Origin: Candidatus Cloacimonadota bacterium
Lineage (GTDB): Bacteria > Cloacimonadota > Cloacimonadia > JGIOTU-2
NCBI GenBank assembly: GCA_034722995.1
Contig: JAYEOL010000056.1
Location: 1 to 34,649, forward strand
Direction: 5' to 3'
DNA: 34,649 bases
A model generated the notes under the pieces. That model did no database searches. It saw nothing but the letters and a program-made list of their open reading frames with translations, and was not told where the DNA came from. The translations under genes and the position numbers were made by a program. Of the stretch, positions 23,954-32,672 are shown piece by piece. How positions within the stretch are numbered: position 1 is the stretch's first letter; every line of letters begins with the position of its first letter.

Positions 23954-26311
23954 TTAGAAATTATATCCTATTGAAAAATTCCAAAAATTATTGTCTTTGC
24001 TATTTTCATACATTAGAATAACCGGACCAAAAATCGTTGGCATCTCTAAACCAATTGCATAACCGGATTTTGAACCTTTCTTAAAAATATCCCAGAATTC
24101 CTCCATTTCATCTATAGTTCCAAATTCTCCAATACCAGCTTTTGTAACCAAAAACAGTTTTTGCCTCGGGTCGCTTAAGCTAAATTTTTTCAATAATATA
24201 CGCATTTGAAGTGAAATATAGAAAATATCTTCTCCTGCTATTTGACCATAATGATATCCGAAAAATGTATCATCGGGCCTTCTTTTTACCTTTCTATTAT
24301 ATGGAATCTTCCCATTATTTGTGCTATTAATTATTAGATATATCCAATTTGAGACTGAAATACCCTTATATAACTTTTCATGAATACCATTAATCAGTTT
24401 AAATTGCTGAAAGTTATATTCCGAGCCTAAAGCTTCATTGAAGTTTGTATAAGAAGCCATTCTATATAATCCTTTATAAGGATATGGAAATCTGTCAAAA
24501 CTGTCAAACACCAATCTTACTCCCAATCCAGAAGTTTCTTTCTGACCTATTCCCCGATTAAATCGGAGATTTGATACTTTATAATCAAAAATGAGTGACA
24601 TCAGACCTAATCTTCTATCATCAAAAAATCCTGTTTCAGTAAGTATATTCCAATCCCTATCAGAATCAATTTCTGTATTGTCTTTTAAATAAAATTCAAG
24701 AGAATTATTAAGATTAGTTTTACCAATCCTATCTGTAGCAAGACGAAATCCAAACCTCCTCTCTACTCCAAACCTCATATAAAAATCCAAAGCATTACCA
24801 GTACCAAAGATATTTTCGTGTCCAACAGAAATAAATGCGGATGATGATTCTTCTGTATTGTAATTTGCTCCAGCCTCAATAATACCAAAAGGCTTCTCTT
24901 TTACCACAAAAGTCAAAGCAACATTTTTGGATTGGGTCTTTTTAACATCAAAAAACACTAAATCAAAATAATTTGTACTATAGATTTTTTTTATATCGGA
25001 CTGAATTTTGTTAATATTAAAAACATCCCCTGTTTTCGAAGAAATCTCTCTTAATATTACAAAATCTTTTGTTAACTCATTTCCAGATAATGAAATATTT
25101 TCTATATCGGCTTCATTGATATGAAGAAATGTCACTTTATTTTTCACAGAAATTGAATCAATATCAGCTAATATGTACCCACTATTTATATATTTTTCTA
25201 AAATAATATTTTTTAATCTATTTGTATCTTCTTTGGATATTTTTGATGGTAAATTAAAAAGTAATTCTTGTGTATTAAAAACTTTATTTCCGAAAAGGAT
25301 TATCTGCTCTATGTTTGAATCCTTAATATTCTCATTTACTGATGCTGATTCTTGGACAGGTTCAACTAAAGAAAGCAGAGAATCAATATTGTTTTCTGCT
25401 TCTGCTTTTCCAATGTCAATCAACTCAGCCCATCTTGTGAATTCAGTATTTGATACTTCTTCAAGGGGAGGACGAATTATTATGTTAGCCTGTTTTAATT
25501 CATCCTCTATTTTTGAGAACATCATAATGTTAATAATTTGATTAGCCACAGTTATAGGATTGTTCATATATTTGCGTGAATACAGGAAACTTGTGGAATT
25601 AGAAGCAATTATTATATCTGCTCCCATTTCCTTCATTGTAGAAATTGGAAGATTATTTGTTATCCCACCATCAATATATAAATCAGAACCGATTTCTACG
25701 GGTGTGAACAAAAATGGTGCAGACAAGCTTGCTTGAAGAACTTTTATAAGATCTCCACACATAAATGTTTTATTCTTTCCACTTACAATATCTGTAGCAG
25801 AAATAAAAAGTGGGATTTTAAGTTTAAGAAAATTTCCGTCTGAAATATAATTCGGACGCGTAAAGTAAAAGGCAAGACTATTAAGAATAGTTTGAGAACT
25901 GGAAATAGAACTTGGAATTCTAAGTCTCCAATTCTTAAATCTTACTTTTATAAGATTTTCTTCCTTGGATTTGCGCGTGTAAAAATAGTACTGGTGTCGG
26001 GATTGCGGAGCGGATAAAGTCGTCTCCCAATTTACATTTTTTATGATTTTCTCAATCTGATAAGAATCATATCCCGAAGCATAGAAAGCGGCAATCAGCG
26101 CACCAAAACTTGTTCCACCAATATAATCAACTGGAATATGATATTTTTCTAACACTCGTAAAACACCGATATGAGCAATACCTCTTGCTCCACCACCGCT
26201 AAGCACCACACCAACAGATGGTCTGCCTTGACTATTGTCTCCAAAAATAGATTGAATATCTAATAAAAAAACAAATAGTAATATCGCTAAAATTATCTGA
26301 TTTTGTTTCAT
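23954..26311 (-). CDS. Patatin-like phospholipase fused to POTRA and a BamA-type barrel
   Basis: From the preferred ATG at 26311 the protein has 785 residues; an in-frame TTG at 26329 would put six more residues before a good signal peptide (MKQNQIILAILLFVFLL). The patatin domain has GGGARG (39-44) as oxyanion loop, GTSFG (66-70, Ser68) and DGG (214-216, Asp214), a complete Ser-Asp dyad. A POTRA-like segment (about 320-450; IEQIILFGNKVFN, LSGNELTKDFVIL) leads to a C-terminal barrel like BamA/Omp85 surface-antigen proteins, ending FSIGYNF. Related to the PlpD/type Vd idea, a lipase with its own outer-membrane barrel; here the lipase may stay at the inner face of the outer membrane. A palindromic word encodes part of a barrel loop at 24551-24569. 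Confidence 0.9.
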   Translation of the reverse strand: MKQNQIILAILLFVFLLDIQSIFGDNSQGRPSVGVVLSGGGARGIAHIGVLRVLEKYHIPVDYIGGTSFGALIAAFYASGYDSYQIEKIIKNVNWETTLSAPQSRHQYYFYTRKSKEENLIKVRFKNWRLRIPSSISSSQTILNSLAFYFTRPNYISDGNFLKLKIPLFISATDIVSGKNKTFMCGDLIKVLQASLSAPFLFTPVEIGSDLYIDGGITNNLPISTMKEMGADIIIASNSTSFLYSRKYMNNPITVANQIINIMMFSKIEDELKQANIIIRPPLEEVSNTEFTRWAELIDIGKAEAENNIDSLLSLVEPVQESASVNENIKDSNIEQIILFGNKVFNTQELLFNLPSKISKEDTNRLKNIILEKYINSGYILADIDSISVKNKVTFLHINEADIENISLSGNELTKDFVILREISSKTGDVFNINKIQSDIKKIYSTNYFDLVFFDVKKTQSKNVALTFVVKEKPFGIIEAGANYNTEESSSAFISVGHENIFGTGNALDFYMRFGVERRFGFRLATDRIGKTNLNNSLEFYLKDNTEIDSDRDWNILTETGFFDDRRLGLMSLIFDYKVSNLRFNRGIGQKETSGLGVRLVFDSFDRFPYPYKGLYRMASYTNFNEALGSEYNFQQFKLINGIHEKLYKGISVSNWIYLIINSTNNGKIPYNRKVKRRPDDTFFGYHYGQIAGEDIFYISLQMRILLKKFSLSDPRQKLFLVTKAGIGEFGTIDEMEEFWDIFKKGSKSGYAIGLEMPTIFGPVILMYENSKDNNFWNFSIGYNF
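24551..24569. repeat. CCCCGATT palindrome in frame inside the patatin-barrel gene
   Basis: TCCCCGATT (24551-24559), one-base loop, AATCGGAGA (24561-24569), one mismatch. Read on the coding strand it gives NLRFNRG in a barrel loop. The same word is intergenic at 18965-18985 and, as shorter CCGATTT variants, at about 31833 and 32022-32038. Confidence 0.75.
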
Positions 26312-26383
26312 TATTTTGAATATTTGCAAAAGGCTTAATTAAATGTCAATTTTTTCTAAAAAATTTTGAGGTTACTCTATTTA

Positions 26384-26412
26384 TTGACAAGTAAACAATC
26401 AATGTCTGTTTT
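26384..26412 (+). promoter_or_regulatory. Candidate promoter for the serine-palmitoyltransferase-like gene
   Basis: TTGACA at 26384-26389 in the 145-bp divergent region; the -10 is weak (TGTTTT at 26407-26412, 17-base spacing). On the other strand an ATTGACA (about 26343-26349) lies close to the patatin start and would give a very short leader. Confidence 0.3.
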
Positions 26413-26456
26413 TTAACAAAAATTCGGGTTGAATTTACAGGAGTATTATTATAAGT

Positions 26457-27629
26457 TTGTATAATAAATGTAGAAATTTCACAGAAGCAAAAAGAGTTAA
26501 AAAACTTGGATATTATCCCTATTTTAGAGTAATCAGTTCAGAACAGGACACAGAAGTTATTGTTAATGGTAAAAAAACTTTAATGCTTGGCTCAAACAGT
26601 TATCTTGGTTTAACAAATCATCCAAAAGTGAAAGAAGCAGCCATAAATGCTATCAAAAATTATGGGACTGGTTGTGCTGGTTCCCGCTTTCTTAACGGAA
26701 CACTTAATATTCATATTGAATTAGAGGAAAAATTAGCAGATTTTGTGGGTAAAGATGTTGCCCATGCTTATTCAACTGGCTTCCAAGCTAATTTGGGTGC
26801 AATTGCAACTATAGTTGGTCGTGGCGAATATTTGATAACTGATAAGTTAGACCATGCAAGCATTATAGATGGATGCCGACTTTCCTTTGGGAAGATGCTT
26901 CGTTTCAATCATAATAATATGAATGATTTGGAAAGGGTTCTCCAATCTGTCAAAGATAGTAACAAACTGATAATTGTTGATGGAGTTTTTAGTATGGAAG
27001 GTGATATTGCAAAACTTCCAGAAATTTGTGAATTGGCAGAAAAATACAATGCACAAGTTATGTCTGATGATGCACATGCAATTGGGGTAATTGGGGAAAA
27101 TGGTTCTGGAGCTGGCAGCCATTTCGGAATAACGGATAAAATAGATATAATTATGGGCACTTTTAGCAAATCATTGGCTTCTATTGGTGGCTTCATTGCT
27201 GGCAATGAACTTCTGATGCATTATCTAAAACATTTTTCTCGCACACTTATTTTCAGTGCCAGCTTGCCGCCAGCGTCTGCTGCTTCAGTTATGGCTGCAC
27301 TTGAGATTATGAAAAGTGAACCTGAAAGAAGAGAGAAACTCTGGAAGAATACTCGTAAGATGCAAAAAGGATTTAAAGAAATGGGTTATAACATTGGCTT
27401 GAGTGAAACTCCTATAATACCGCTTCATGTTGGTGATATGATGACAGCATTTAAGATGTGGAAGATGCTGTCTGATGAAGGGGTATTCATCAATCCAGTT
27501 GTTCCGCCTGCTGTGCCACCAAACGATTGCCTTATTCGCACAAGTTTTATGGCAACACATACAGACAAACAGCTTGATTTTGCTCTTGATAAATTTGAAA
27601 AGATTGGAAAGAAATTGGGTGTAATATAA
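26457..27629 (+). CDS. Serine palmitoyltransferase-like alpha-oxoamine synthase
   Basis: A 390-residue PLP enzyme of the KBL/BioF/SPT family. LGSNSYLGLTNHPKV (44-58), GTGCAGSRFLNGTLNIHIELE (70-90), DHASIIDG (132-139), DDAHAIGVIG (204-213) and the PLP lysine in MGTFSKSLASIGGF (Lys238) are all present. Wording such as YYPYFRVISSEQDTEV, FLNGTLN and IFSASLPPA is closer to Bacteroidetes serine palmitoyltransferase than to BioF or KBL, which suggests sphingoid base synthesis (serine plus acyl-CoA/ACP to 3-ketosphinganine). No in-frame ATG exists near the N-terminus; the start is TTG 26457, 13 bases after AGGAG, and an in-frame TGA at 26430 limits any extension. KBL or BioF activity cannot be excluded. 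Confidence 0.85.
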   Translation: MYNKCRNFTEAKRVKKLGYYPYFRVISSEQDTEVIVNGKKTLMLGSNSYLGLTNHPKVKEAAINAIKNYGTGCAGSRFLNGTLNIHIELEEKLADFVGKDVAHAYSTGFQANLGAIATIVGRGEYLITDKLDHASIIDGCRLSFGKMLRFNHNNMNDLERVLQSVKDSNKLIIVDGVFSMEGDIAKLPEICELAEKYNAQVMSDDAHAIGVIGENGSGAGSHFGITDKIDIIMGTFSKSLASIGGFIAGNELLMHYLKHFSRTLIFSASLPPASAASVMAALEIMKSEPERREKLWKNTRKMQKGFKEMGYNIGLSETPIIPLHVGDMMTAFKMWKMLSDEGVFINPVVPPAVPPNDCLIRTSFMATHTDKQLDFALDKFEKIGKKLGVI

Positions 27630-27689
27630 AAAGTTCAGAATGCGGAAGGCTGAATGTTAATTTCCAACTAAGATATAGGGCAGAAAGAT

Positions 27690-28319
27690 ATGAGGAAATC
27701 AATTATCATAAGCTTACTCTTCTTTTTTCTATTGATTACTGCTACTGCGAATGCAGAAGGTAATCTTGAATTTTTTACCAATTCAGGAATAAACCTTCCA
27801 AGTAGCTCTGAAGAATTGGGTAAACATTGGGACCCTGGATTTTTAATTGGCGGAGGAATAGAATACAAAGCCTTCAATGATTTCTTTATATTCTCAGATT
27901 TTAACTATTCGCAATTTAGTTTTAATGGGAAGCCTCTTTCTCCTGTTACTATTCCAGAAGTAAGAATTCTGGATACGATTGGTGAAGAATCTAAAGTTTT
28001 TGATTTCTCTGTTGGACTAAAATTTCAAAGACTGCAGTTTGATTCTTTTATTTATCCCTATTTCTTATCAAGTGTTGGTTACATTGAATATAAAGTTGGT
28101 AAAGTCTGTGAATTGTCTGAGGATTTTATAAATTCTCCTGGCTTAATAAACTGCTCTACCCACTATGGTTACACCCAAAATGACTATTTTGGCAAATTAG
28201 GAATGGGATTCAACACTAAATTGAAATATGACCGATTGCTATTTTGCGAAGGTAATTTTATCTTTCCGTTTAAAGGAACTCTCTCAATAATTTTAAAACT
28301 TGGAATAAGGTTTTTCTAA
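27690..28319 (+). CDS. Small outer-membrane beta-barrel protein, function unknown
   Basis: A 209-residue protein with a signal peptide (about 1-22, ending ANA) and strand-like segments rich in aromatic residues (GFLIGGGIEYKAFNDFFIFSDFNYSQF, FDFSVGLKFQRLQF, FGKLGMGFNTKLKY), ending LKLGIRFF. This is the pattern of an 8-stranded OmpA/OmpX-like barrel (outer membrane beta-barrel domain). No enzymatic motif. It is downstream of the SPT-like gene in the same direction with 60 bp between, so possibly co-transcribed. Short words of the TTCAGAATG...GCGGAA type occur on either side in opposite orientation. Confidence 0.7.
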   Translation: MRKSIIISLLFFFLLITATANAEGNLEFFTNSGINLPSSSEELGKHWDPGFLIGGGIEYKAFNDFFIFSDFNYSQFSFNGKPLSPVTIPEVRILDTIGEESKVFDFSVGLKFQRLQFDSFIYPYFLSSVGYIEYKVGKVCELSEDFINSPGLINCSTHYGYTQNDYFGKLGMGFNTKLKYDRLLFCEGNFIFPFKGTLSIILKLGIRFF

Positions 28320-28320
28320 T

Positions 28321-28334
28321 CCCGATATATCGGG
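28321..28334. repeat. Perfect 14-bp palindrome between convergent genes
   Basis: CCCGATATATCGGG begins one base after the stop of the small barrel gene. It belongs to the CCCGAT...ATCGGG word family seen elsewhere here and may help end transcription from both sides, although no T-run follows. Confidence 0.7.
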
Positions 28335-28390
28335 ACTAACTTCTCTTCCCTCCATTCCGCATTTCCCATTCTGAATTCCGAACCCCAAAT

Positions 28391-31300
28391 TTAAAAATCT
28401 GCTCTCACTTCCATTTTTAGCTGATTTCTAACATCAGATTCAGGGTATTTCTCGGTATAATATGTTAGAAATCCTGCAACATATTTACTGAACTGATAAT
28501 TAAACTGCAATGTTGCACGGGTAATTATCCCATTCCGTTTACTAACCAAAATATCCGAGAGATAGTCAGAACCTTCTCTTTTATTTTTCTGAAAATGAAC
28601 TTGAGCCATAAGATGATATTTGCTTCCAGAATTATACACAAAGCAGGGTTTAATTTGATAAGAGAAAATTTTATATGAGTTTGAACCATCTTCCTTATTT
28701 CCTTTCTCAAAATCATACCCAAATTCAGTAGAAAAAATCATATTATAATTAAATTTATATCCAATGTCAGCTGAAATTCTATAGTTTTTAGATTTCAAAG
28801 AATCTGTTGTCTGATAATTAGAAGTTCTATCTTTATAGGAAATCTTATTTTCTAAATTCCATTTATTTATATTATACAAATTAAATTCAAATCCCCACTC
28901 ATTTTGCAATAATTCATCAAATTCCTTTTCATACTGATTATCCATTTTCTTAGTCTTTTCATAAACTAGTTTTGTAGTTATCTTATTCTTTCTGATATTG
29001 AACCAGAGTTGTTCTCTATATTTTTGATAACCATAATCAGTGTAATCCTCATTCATTAAAGAATTTTTCTTTAACAGATAAAGGTCCAATTTGTGTGGTG
29101 TCCGTGATTTCTCCTGAATAGCAATATCAGAGGTAAAAAGAAATTTACTTAATACTTTTGTAAACTTTCCCTCGTTCCCAAGCCCGCCCCAATTGAATTG
29201 GGGATTGGTAACGAGACGTGCAGGATTAAGAGTCATATTCCAATTAATCTGCAATTCTGTAATAGGTTGGGGATTTCCAATTTTCGTAATTTCATAATCA
29301 TAATCACCATCTTCCTGATAAAATCCAAGACTATCATAAATACCGTTTCCCTGACCAACAAAAACAAGTTCCCTCACTTTTGGATATATTGCAAGATTTC
29401 CTATTTTGTAATTTATCTTATTATAAATAATTTTTTTAAGAATATTCATTGAAATCTGAGTATTAAGCAAATCAAATGTAGAGTTTTGCATTCCATTAAA
29501 ATATTTATTCTCTCTATGCGAATATTCAGATTTTATATTGAATTTTTCACCACCGTGATAAACATCTCCTCTCCATAAATAGGCTTGCTTAAAATTTTGC
29601 CAGTTTATATAGTTTATATTAAGACTATCTTGATTTTCGTGTTGATATTCCAAAGTTAGTTTAACTTTTCCGAAATCAAAGTTTGTCTTGTAAAAGTTCT
29701 TATCAATTTTTATTCCATAAGAGGATGTTCCTTCTGATTCAAATCGTCTTTCATAATACCCGGCTGATAGGTTAAGAAAATTATATTTATAATTCCCATT
29801 CAAATCATAAACTTCCTGTTTTAAAGTTTGATTATTCATAATATTAGATTCTTCTGATATGCTCGAATAATTATAATTTATTGAAGGGAAATATGGAAAA
29901 CTTTGATTTTGTAAGTATGAAAATCGGTTTGAAAGATTTCTACTTTGGGCAATTGATTTTAGATTCTTTTCAGAAAATTTGGTACTATTTTTTGCCCAAT
30001 TTTTTATTTCAAGCAAAATATTAGCACCGTATCGAATTGCATCTACAGTATCTGCTTTTATAAATTGAGAATATTCATATTCAGTTTCTGCTGATTCTGT
30101 TCGTGTTAATGGATGATAATTTTTATCAATATATTGATAGAAAAATGAATTCTCAGTTCTTCCAATATTTGAAATATCACTTTTGAATCTTACTTCATTG
30201 AATAATGCGAAACCAAAATCATCCTCGTCATCAATTTTAGAAAAACTATTCTTATCGTAATTTGAAATTATCCCTTCAGAATAGAGTAAAACTTTACCCA
30301 GCTTTAGCTTAGAGCCGAAATCAAGGTTAAGATTTTTTTCAGGCATTGGCAGTTGAATTTCTGAAATATAATCTCCATCTCCATCCCCTACCCATTCATA
30401 TTGATTATATCCAGATTTTTGGTAAGAACCATTTTCATCGCCTACATAAGAGAAACTCACGAGGTAATTTCCTGTAGAATCAAATCCAACATATTCATAA
30501 TGTGTATCAACTTTGATATAATTTCCATCACCAACAGCAATAGAATCAACACCGGATTTACGAGCTTTGATTGGGTCATCGCCAGCTTTAGATAAAATCT
30601 CTTTATCGCTATCAGAAAAAGTGTAATTCAGAGGTTTTTCCTTATCATTGTTATCAGACAGAATTTTAAAAAACAATTTAGCATTATTATCAAAAAAATG
30701 GAAATTACCTGAGCCTAAGTAAAAATTACTTCGGAAATCCTCTGCAGAGTATTCATAATCGGCAATAATACAAGAATTTTCTGTAATGACATTCTTATTC
30801 TTAAAAGTTAAAGAACCCTCATTATAATCAATTGTATAATCATCGCCTCTTGAGAGTAATTTTCCATTTAAATAGATTTTCTCGGTTCCGGACAGGATTT
30901 TTACATATGAGCTATTCTTTCCAGGGAGATAATAAGGTCCCTGCTTTCCTTCCACACCATAAAATTTGTGAGATATAAAATCACCATTAGAAATTGCACC
31001 TGCAACATCCAGGTTATTCCTTCCATCCCATTGGAAATTTACACCTTCTAATTTATACTCATAATTCGCAAAATGAGTGTCATCAAACTTGCAAAAGAAG
31101 TCTCCAAAAGAAAGTGCATAATTACCAGAATAAATTTTAATAAACATCTTATCCAATTCACTTATCTTTTCTGTAGTTCCTTCTGGAGCGATTGGAGAAT
31201 TATTGTCAGAAAGTTGTGCTTTAATAAATATTTTCTTAGAGAGTTCTCCATCAATCTGTAGATATAATGATTGGTCAAAATCCATATCTGCCTGATTCCC

Positions 31301-31762
31301 AACTGAAATGGCAAAACTTTTACTTCCAGAAATATTTAGATTGGATGAAGAAGAATATTCAGACTCTTTATGAGTGGGCCTTCTCGGTCTATAATCTTTC
31401 TTGTTAGAAGTTTTTTGTTTTTGAAATCTGTAAAACGAGTATTTTAAATCTTTTGGGAAAACCTTAAAAGTTATAATAATTTCTGTATCTGTTGGGTATC
31501 GTTTTAAGATTCTGATTTTCCCTTCTTTATAAAATATTTTGTAATCTATATCCTTTTTAATTGTATCATTTTGAACTATTACGGTTTCTGAATTTGCGAT
31601 TATATTCTGAAAGCCAAGTTCGTAGAGTTCTTCGTTATCAAACTCAGTTTGGTAACGAGAGACTTGTATGACCTTTTTCTTATCTAAAAGAGAAAAATAT
31701 TCTTGGGTGAATGCATTTGCAAAAGTCAGAAGTAAAATAATTAAGAATAGTAATTTTTTCAT
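28391..31762 (-). CDS. Large outer-membrane barrel protein, 1123 residues, unknown function
   Basis: A signal peptide (MKKLLFLIILLLTFANAFTQ) is followed by a soluble N-terminal part with a KDIDYKIFYKEGKIRIL-type segment, a repeated theme (TEKIYLNGKLLSRGDDYTIDYNEGSLTF at about 300-327) and NLNISGSKSFAISVGNQADMDFDQSLYLQIDGEL (about 142-175). From about 470 onward the sequence alternates hydrophobic and polar residues in amphipathic strands ending MEVRADF, as in very large barrels. The 'ISGSKS...QSLYLQIDG' stretch and the 'YTIDYNEGSLTF' strand repeat are reminiscent of large FCB surface or translocon barrels, but I cannot name the family. A 45-bp palindromic element is inserted in frame at 29171-29215. 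It is preceded by a repeat-dense region rather than a recognisable promoter. Confidence 0.8.
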   Translation of the reverse strand: MKKLLFLIILLLTFANAFTQEYFSLLDKKKVIQVSRYQTEFDNEELYELGFQNIIANSETVIVQNDTIKKDIDYKIFYKEGKIRILKRYPTDTEIIITFKVFPKDLKYSFYRFQKQKTSNKKDYRPRRPTHKESEYSSSSNLNISGSKSFAISVGNQADMDFDQSLYLQIDGELSKKIFIKAQLSDNNSPIAPEGTTEKISELDKMFIKIYSGNYALSFGDFFCKFDDTHFANYEYKLEGVNFQWDGRNNLDVAGAISNGDFISHKFYGVEGKQGPYYLPGKNSSYVKILSGTEKIYLNGKLLSRGDDYTIDYNEGSLTFKNKNVITENSCIIADYEYSAEDFRSNFYLGSGNFHFFDNNAKLFFKILSDNNDKEKPLNYTFSDSDKEILSKAGDDPIKARKSGVDSIAVGDGNYIKVDTHYEYVGFDSTGNYLVSFSYVGDENGSYQKSGYNQYEWVGDGDGDYISEIQLPMPEKNLNLDFGSKLKLGKVLLYSEGIISNYDKNSFSKIDDEDDFGFALFNEVRFKSDISNIGRTENSFFYQYIDKNYHPLTRTESAETEYEYSQFIKADTVDAIRYGANILLEIKNWAKNSTKFSEKNLKSIAQSRNLSNRFSYLQNQSFPYFPSINYNYSSISEESNIMNNQTLKQEVYDLNGNYKYNFLNLSAGYYERRFESEGTSSYGIKIDKNFYKTNFDFGKVKLTLEYQHENQDSLNINYINWQNFKQAYLWRGDVYHGGEKFNIKSEYSHRENKYFNGMQNSTFDLLNTQISMNILKKIIYNKINYKIGNLAIYPKVRELVFVGQGNGIYDSLGFYQEDGDYDYEITKIGNPQPITELQINWNMTLNPARLVTNPQFNWGGLGNEGKFTKVLSKFLFTSDIAIQEKSRTPHKLDLYLLKKNSLMNEDYTDYGYQKYREQLWFNIRKNKITTKLVYEKTKKMDNQYEKEFDELLQNEWGFEFNLYNINKWNLENKISYKDRTSNYQTTDSLKSKNYRISADIGYKFNYNMIFSTEFGYDFEKGNKEDGSNSYKIFSYQIKPCFVYNSGSKYHLMAQVHFQKNKREGSDYLSDILVSKRNGIITRATLQFNYQFSKYVAGFLTYYTEKYPESDVRNQLKMEVRADF
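29171..29215. repeat. 45-bp palindromic element in frame inside the 1123-residue barrel gene
   Basis: Outer arms CTCGTTCCCAA (29171-29181) and TTGGTAACGAG (29205-29215) pair at 10 of 11 positions; the core CCCCAATTGAATTGGGG (29187-29203) is a perfect 8-bp stem. The length is 15 codons and the frame stays open, adding roughly LVTNPQFNWGGLGNE. The core's exact reverse complement occurs in the intergenic nest at 31806-31822. Confidence 0.85.
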
Positions 31763-32255
31763 CTGAAAATCACTTTTTCTTTATCTCAATTCGGGATAAA
31801 CCCGTCCCCAATTCAATTGGGGATACCCACCAGTCCCGATTTATCGCGACTCCGTCTCGGAGTTGGCGGGTAGCAACAGGTTTATCCTGTTGCTGCTTCT
31901 TTAAGCCACCTGAAATTTTCATGCTCCTTTGTGTCTGCTTGCTGACATGTGAGTTTCATATGTAAATAGCACACCCGTCTACGCTAAAGCTACTCCTGCC
32001 AGGCTGATTACACACCCCGCCCTCCGATTTCATCGGAGTCCACCCCTCTTATTAGAGGGGATTTCTGTAATTCCCCTCTAATAAGAGGGGATACGGCTTC
32101 AGCCGAGGGGTGTGTTATTTTCATTATTATTTGTCCCGCTAAAAAATCTTTTCTAACGGGGTGTATGTTTCATTATTTAATTGCACGCCAAAAAACAGTG
32201 ATTAAAGAGGCTAAATAATCCAGAAAGATAGAAATTATATTTTTCTATATATATT
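31763..32255. repeat. Intergenic nest of at least six palindromes; no gene
   Basis: Stems seen: CCCCAATTCAATTGGGG (31806-31822); AGCAACAGG/CCTGTTGCT (31872-31894); CTCCGAT/ATCGGAG (32022-32038); CCCCTCTTATTAGAGGGG (32043-32060) with its exact reverse complement CCCCTCTAATAAGAGGGG (32073-32090); CGGCT/AGCCG (32094-32105); and a degenerate CCCGCTA...TAACGGGG (about 32135-32161) of the MITE family. An outer pair ACCCACCA...TGGCGGGT surrounds 31824-31871. Elements appear to have been inserted into or beside one another. The region should contain the promoter of the 1123-residue barrel gene, not recognised. Confidence 0.8.
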
Positions 32256-32672
32256 TTAACCTTTCTCTTTTGGTATAACAATCGCCAAAACCAAATAGAG
32301 CAAAATCCCAAAACCAACAGAGCACAGCATGACTACAAAAAGAATCCTCACTAAACTGGAATCTATATTAAAATATTCAGCTAATCCACCGCACACGCCA
32401 AAAATAAATTTATCACTCTTGCTAAGATGTAGCCTTGCTTTTTCTTTATCCTTCTCTACTATCGCACCTTCAACAGCCCCATTCGGTTTTTTAGGAATAA
32501 TTATAATAGCTACTAAATAAGAAAGCACACCTGCGCCACCTAATAAAGTCAACAAAACCCAGATAACTCTCACCAATGTAACATCAATATCAAAATATTC
32601 TGCTAATCCACTACATACTCCAGCGATCTTCTTACTTTTCAAATCACGATATAATTTCTTTTTAACATTCAT
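32256..32672 (-). CDS. Tandem PspC-domain membrane protein
   Basis: A 138-residue protein made of two PspC domains. Each has the family's basic start, the GVCSGLAEYFDID / GVCGGLAEYFNID motif (residues ~18-30 and ~92-104), a VRV(I)W/LVRILF stretch and one transmembrane helix ending IIPKK / VIPKE. PspC proteins sit in the inner membrane and, in proteobacteria, help sense envelope stress; many FCB members are small and of unknown role. Its ATG overlaps the permease stop by four bases (ATGA), so the two are translationally coupled. The two halves are similar enough to suggest a duplication. Confidence 0.9.
   Translation of the reverse strand: MNVKKKLYRDLKSKKIAGVCSGLAEYFDIDVTLVRVIWVLLTLLGGAGVLSYLVAIIIIPKKPNGAVEGAIVEKDKEKARLHLSKSDKFIFGVCGGLAEYFNIDSSLVRILFVVMLCSVGFGILLYLVLAIVIPKEKG

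Noticed and set aside
27631-28385. Inverted repeats bracketing the 209-residue barrel gene as a cassette
   Set aside because: The shared words (TTCAGAATG, GCGGAA) are short and arranged differently on the two sides; not enough to claim an element.
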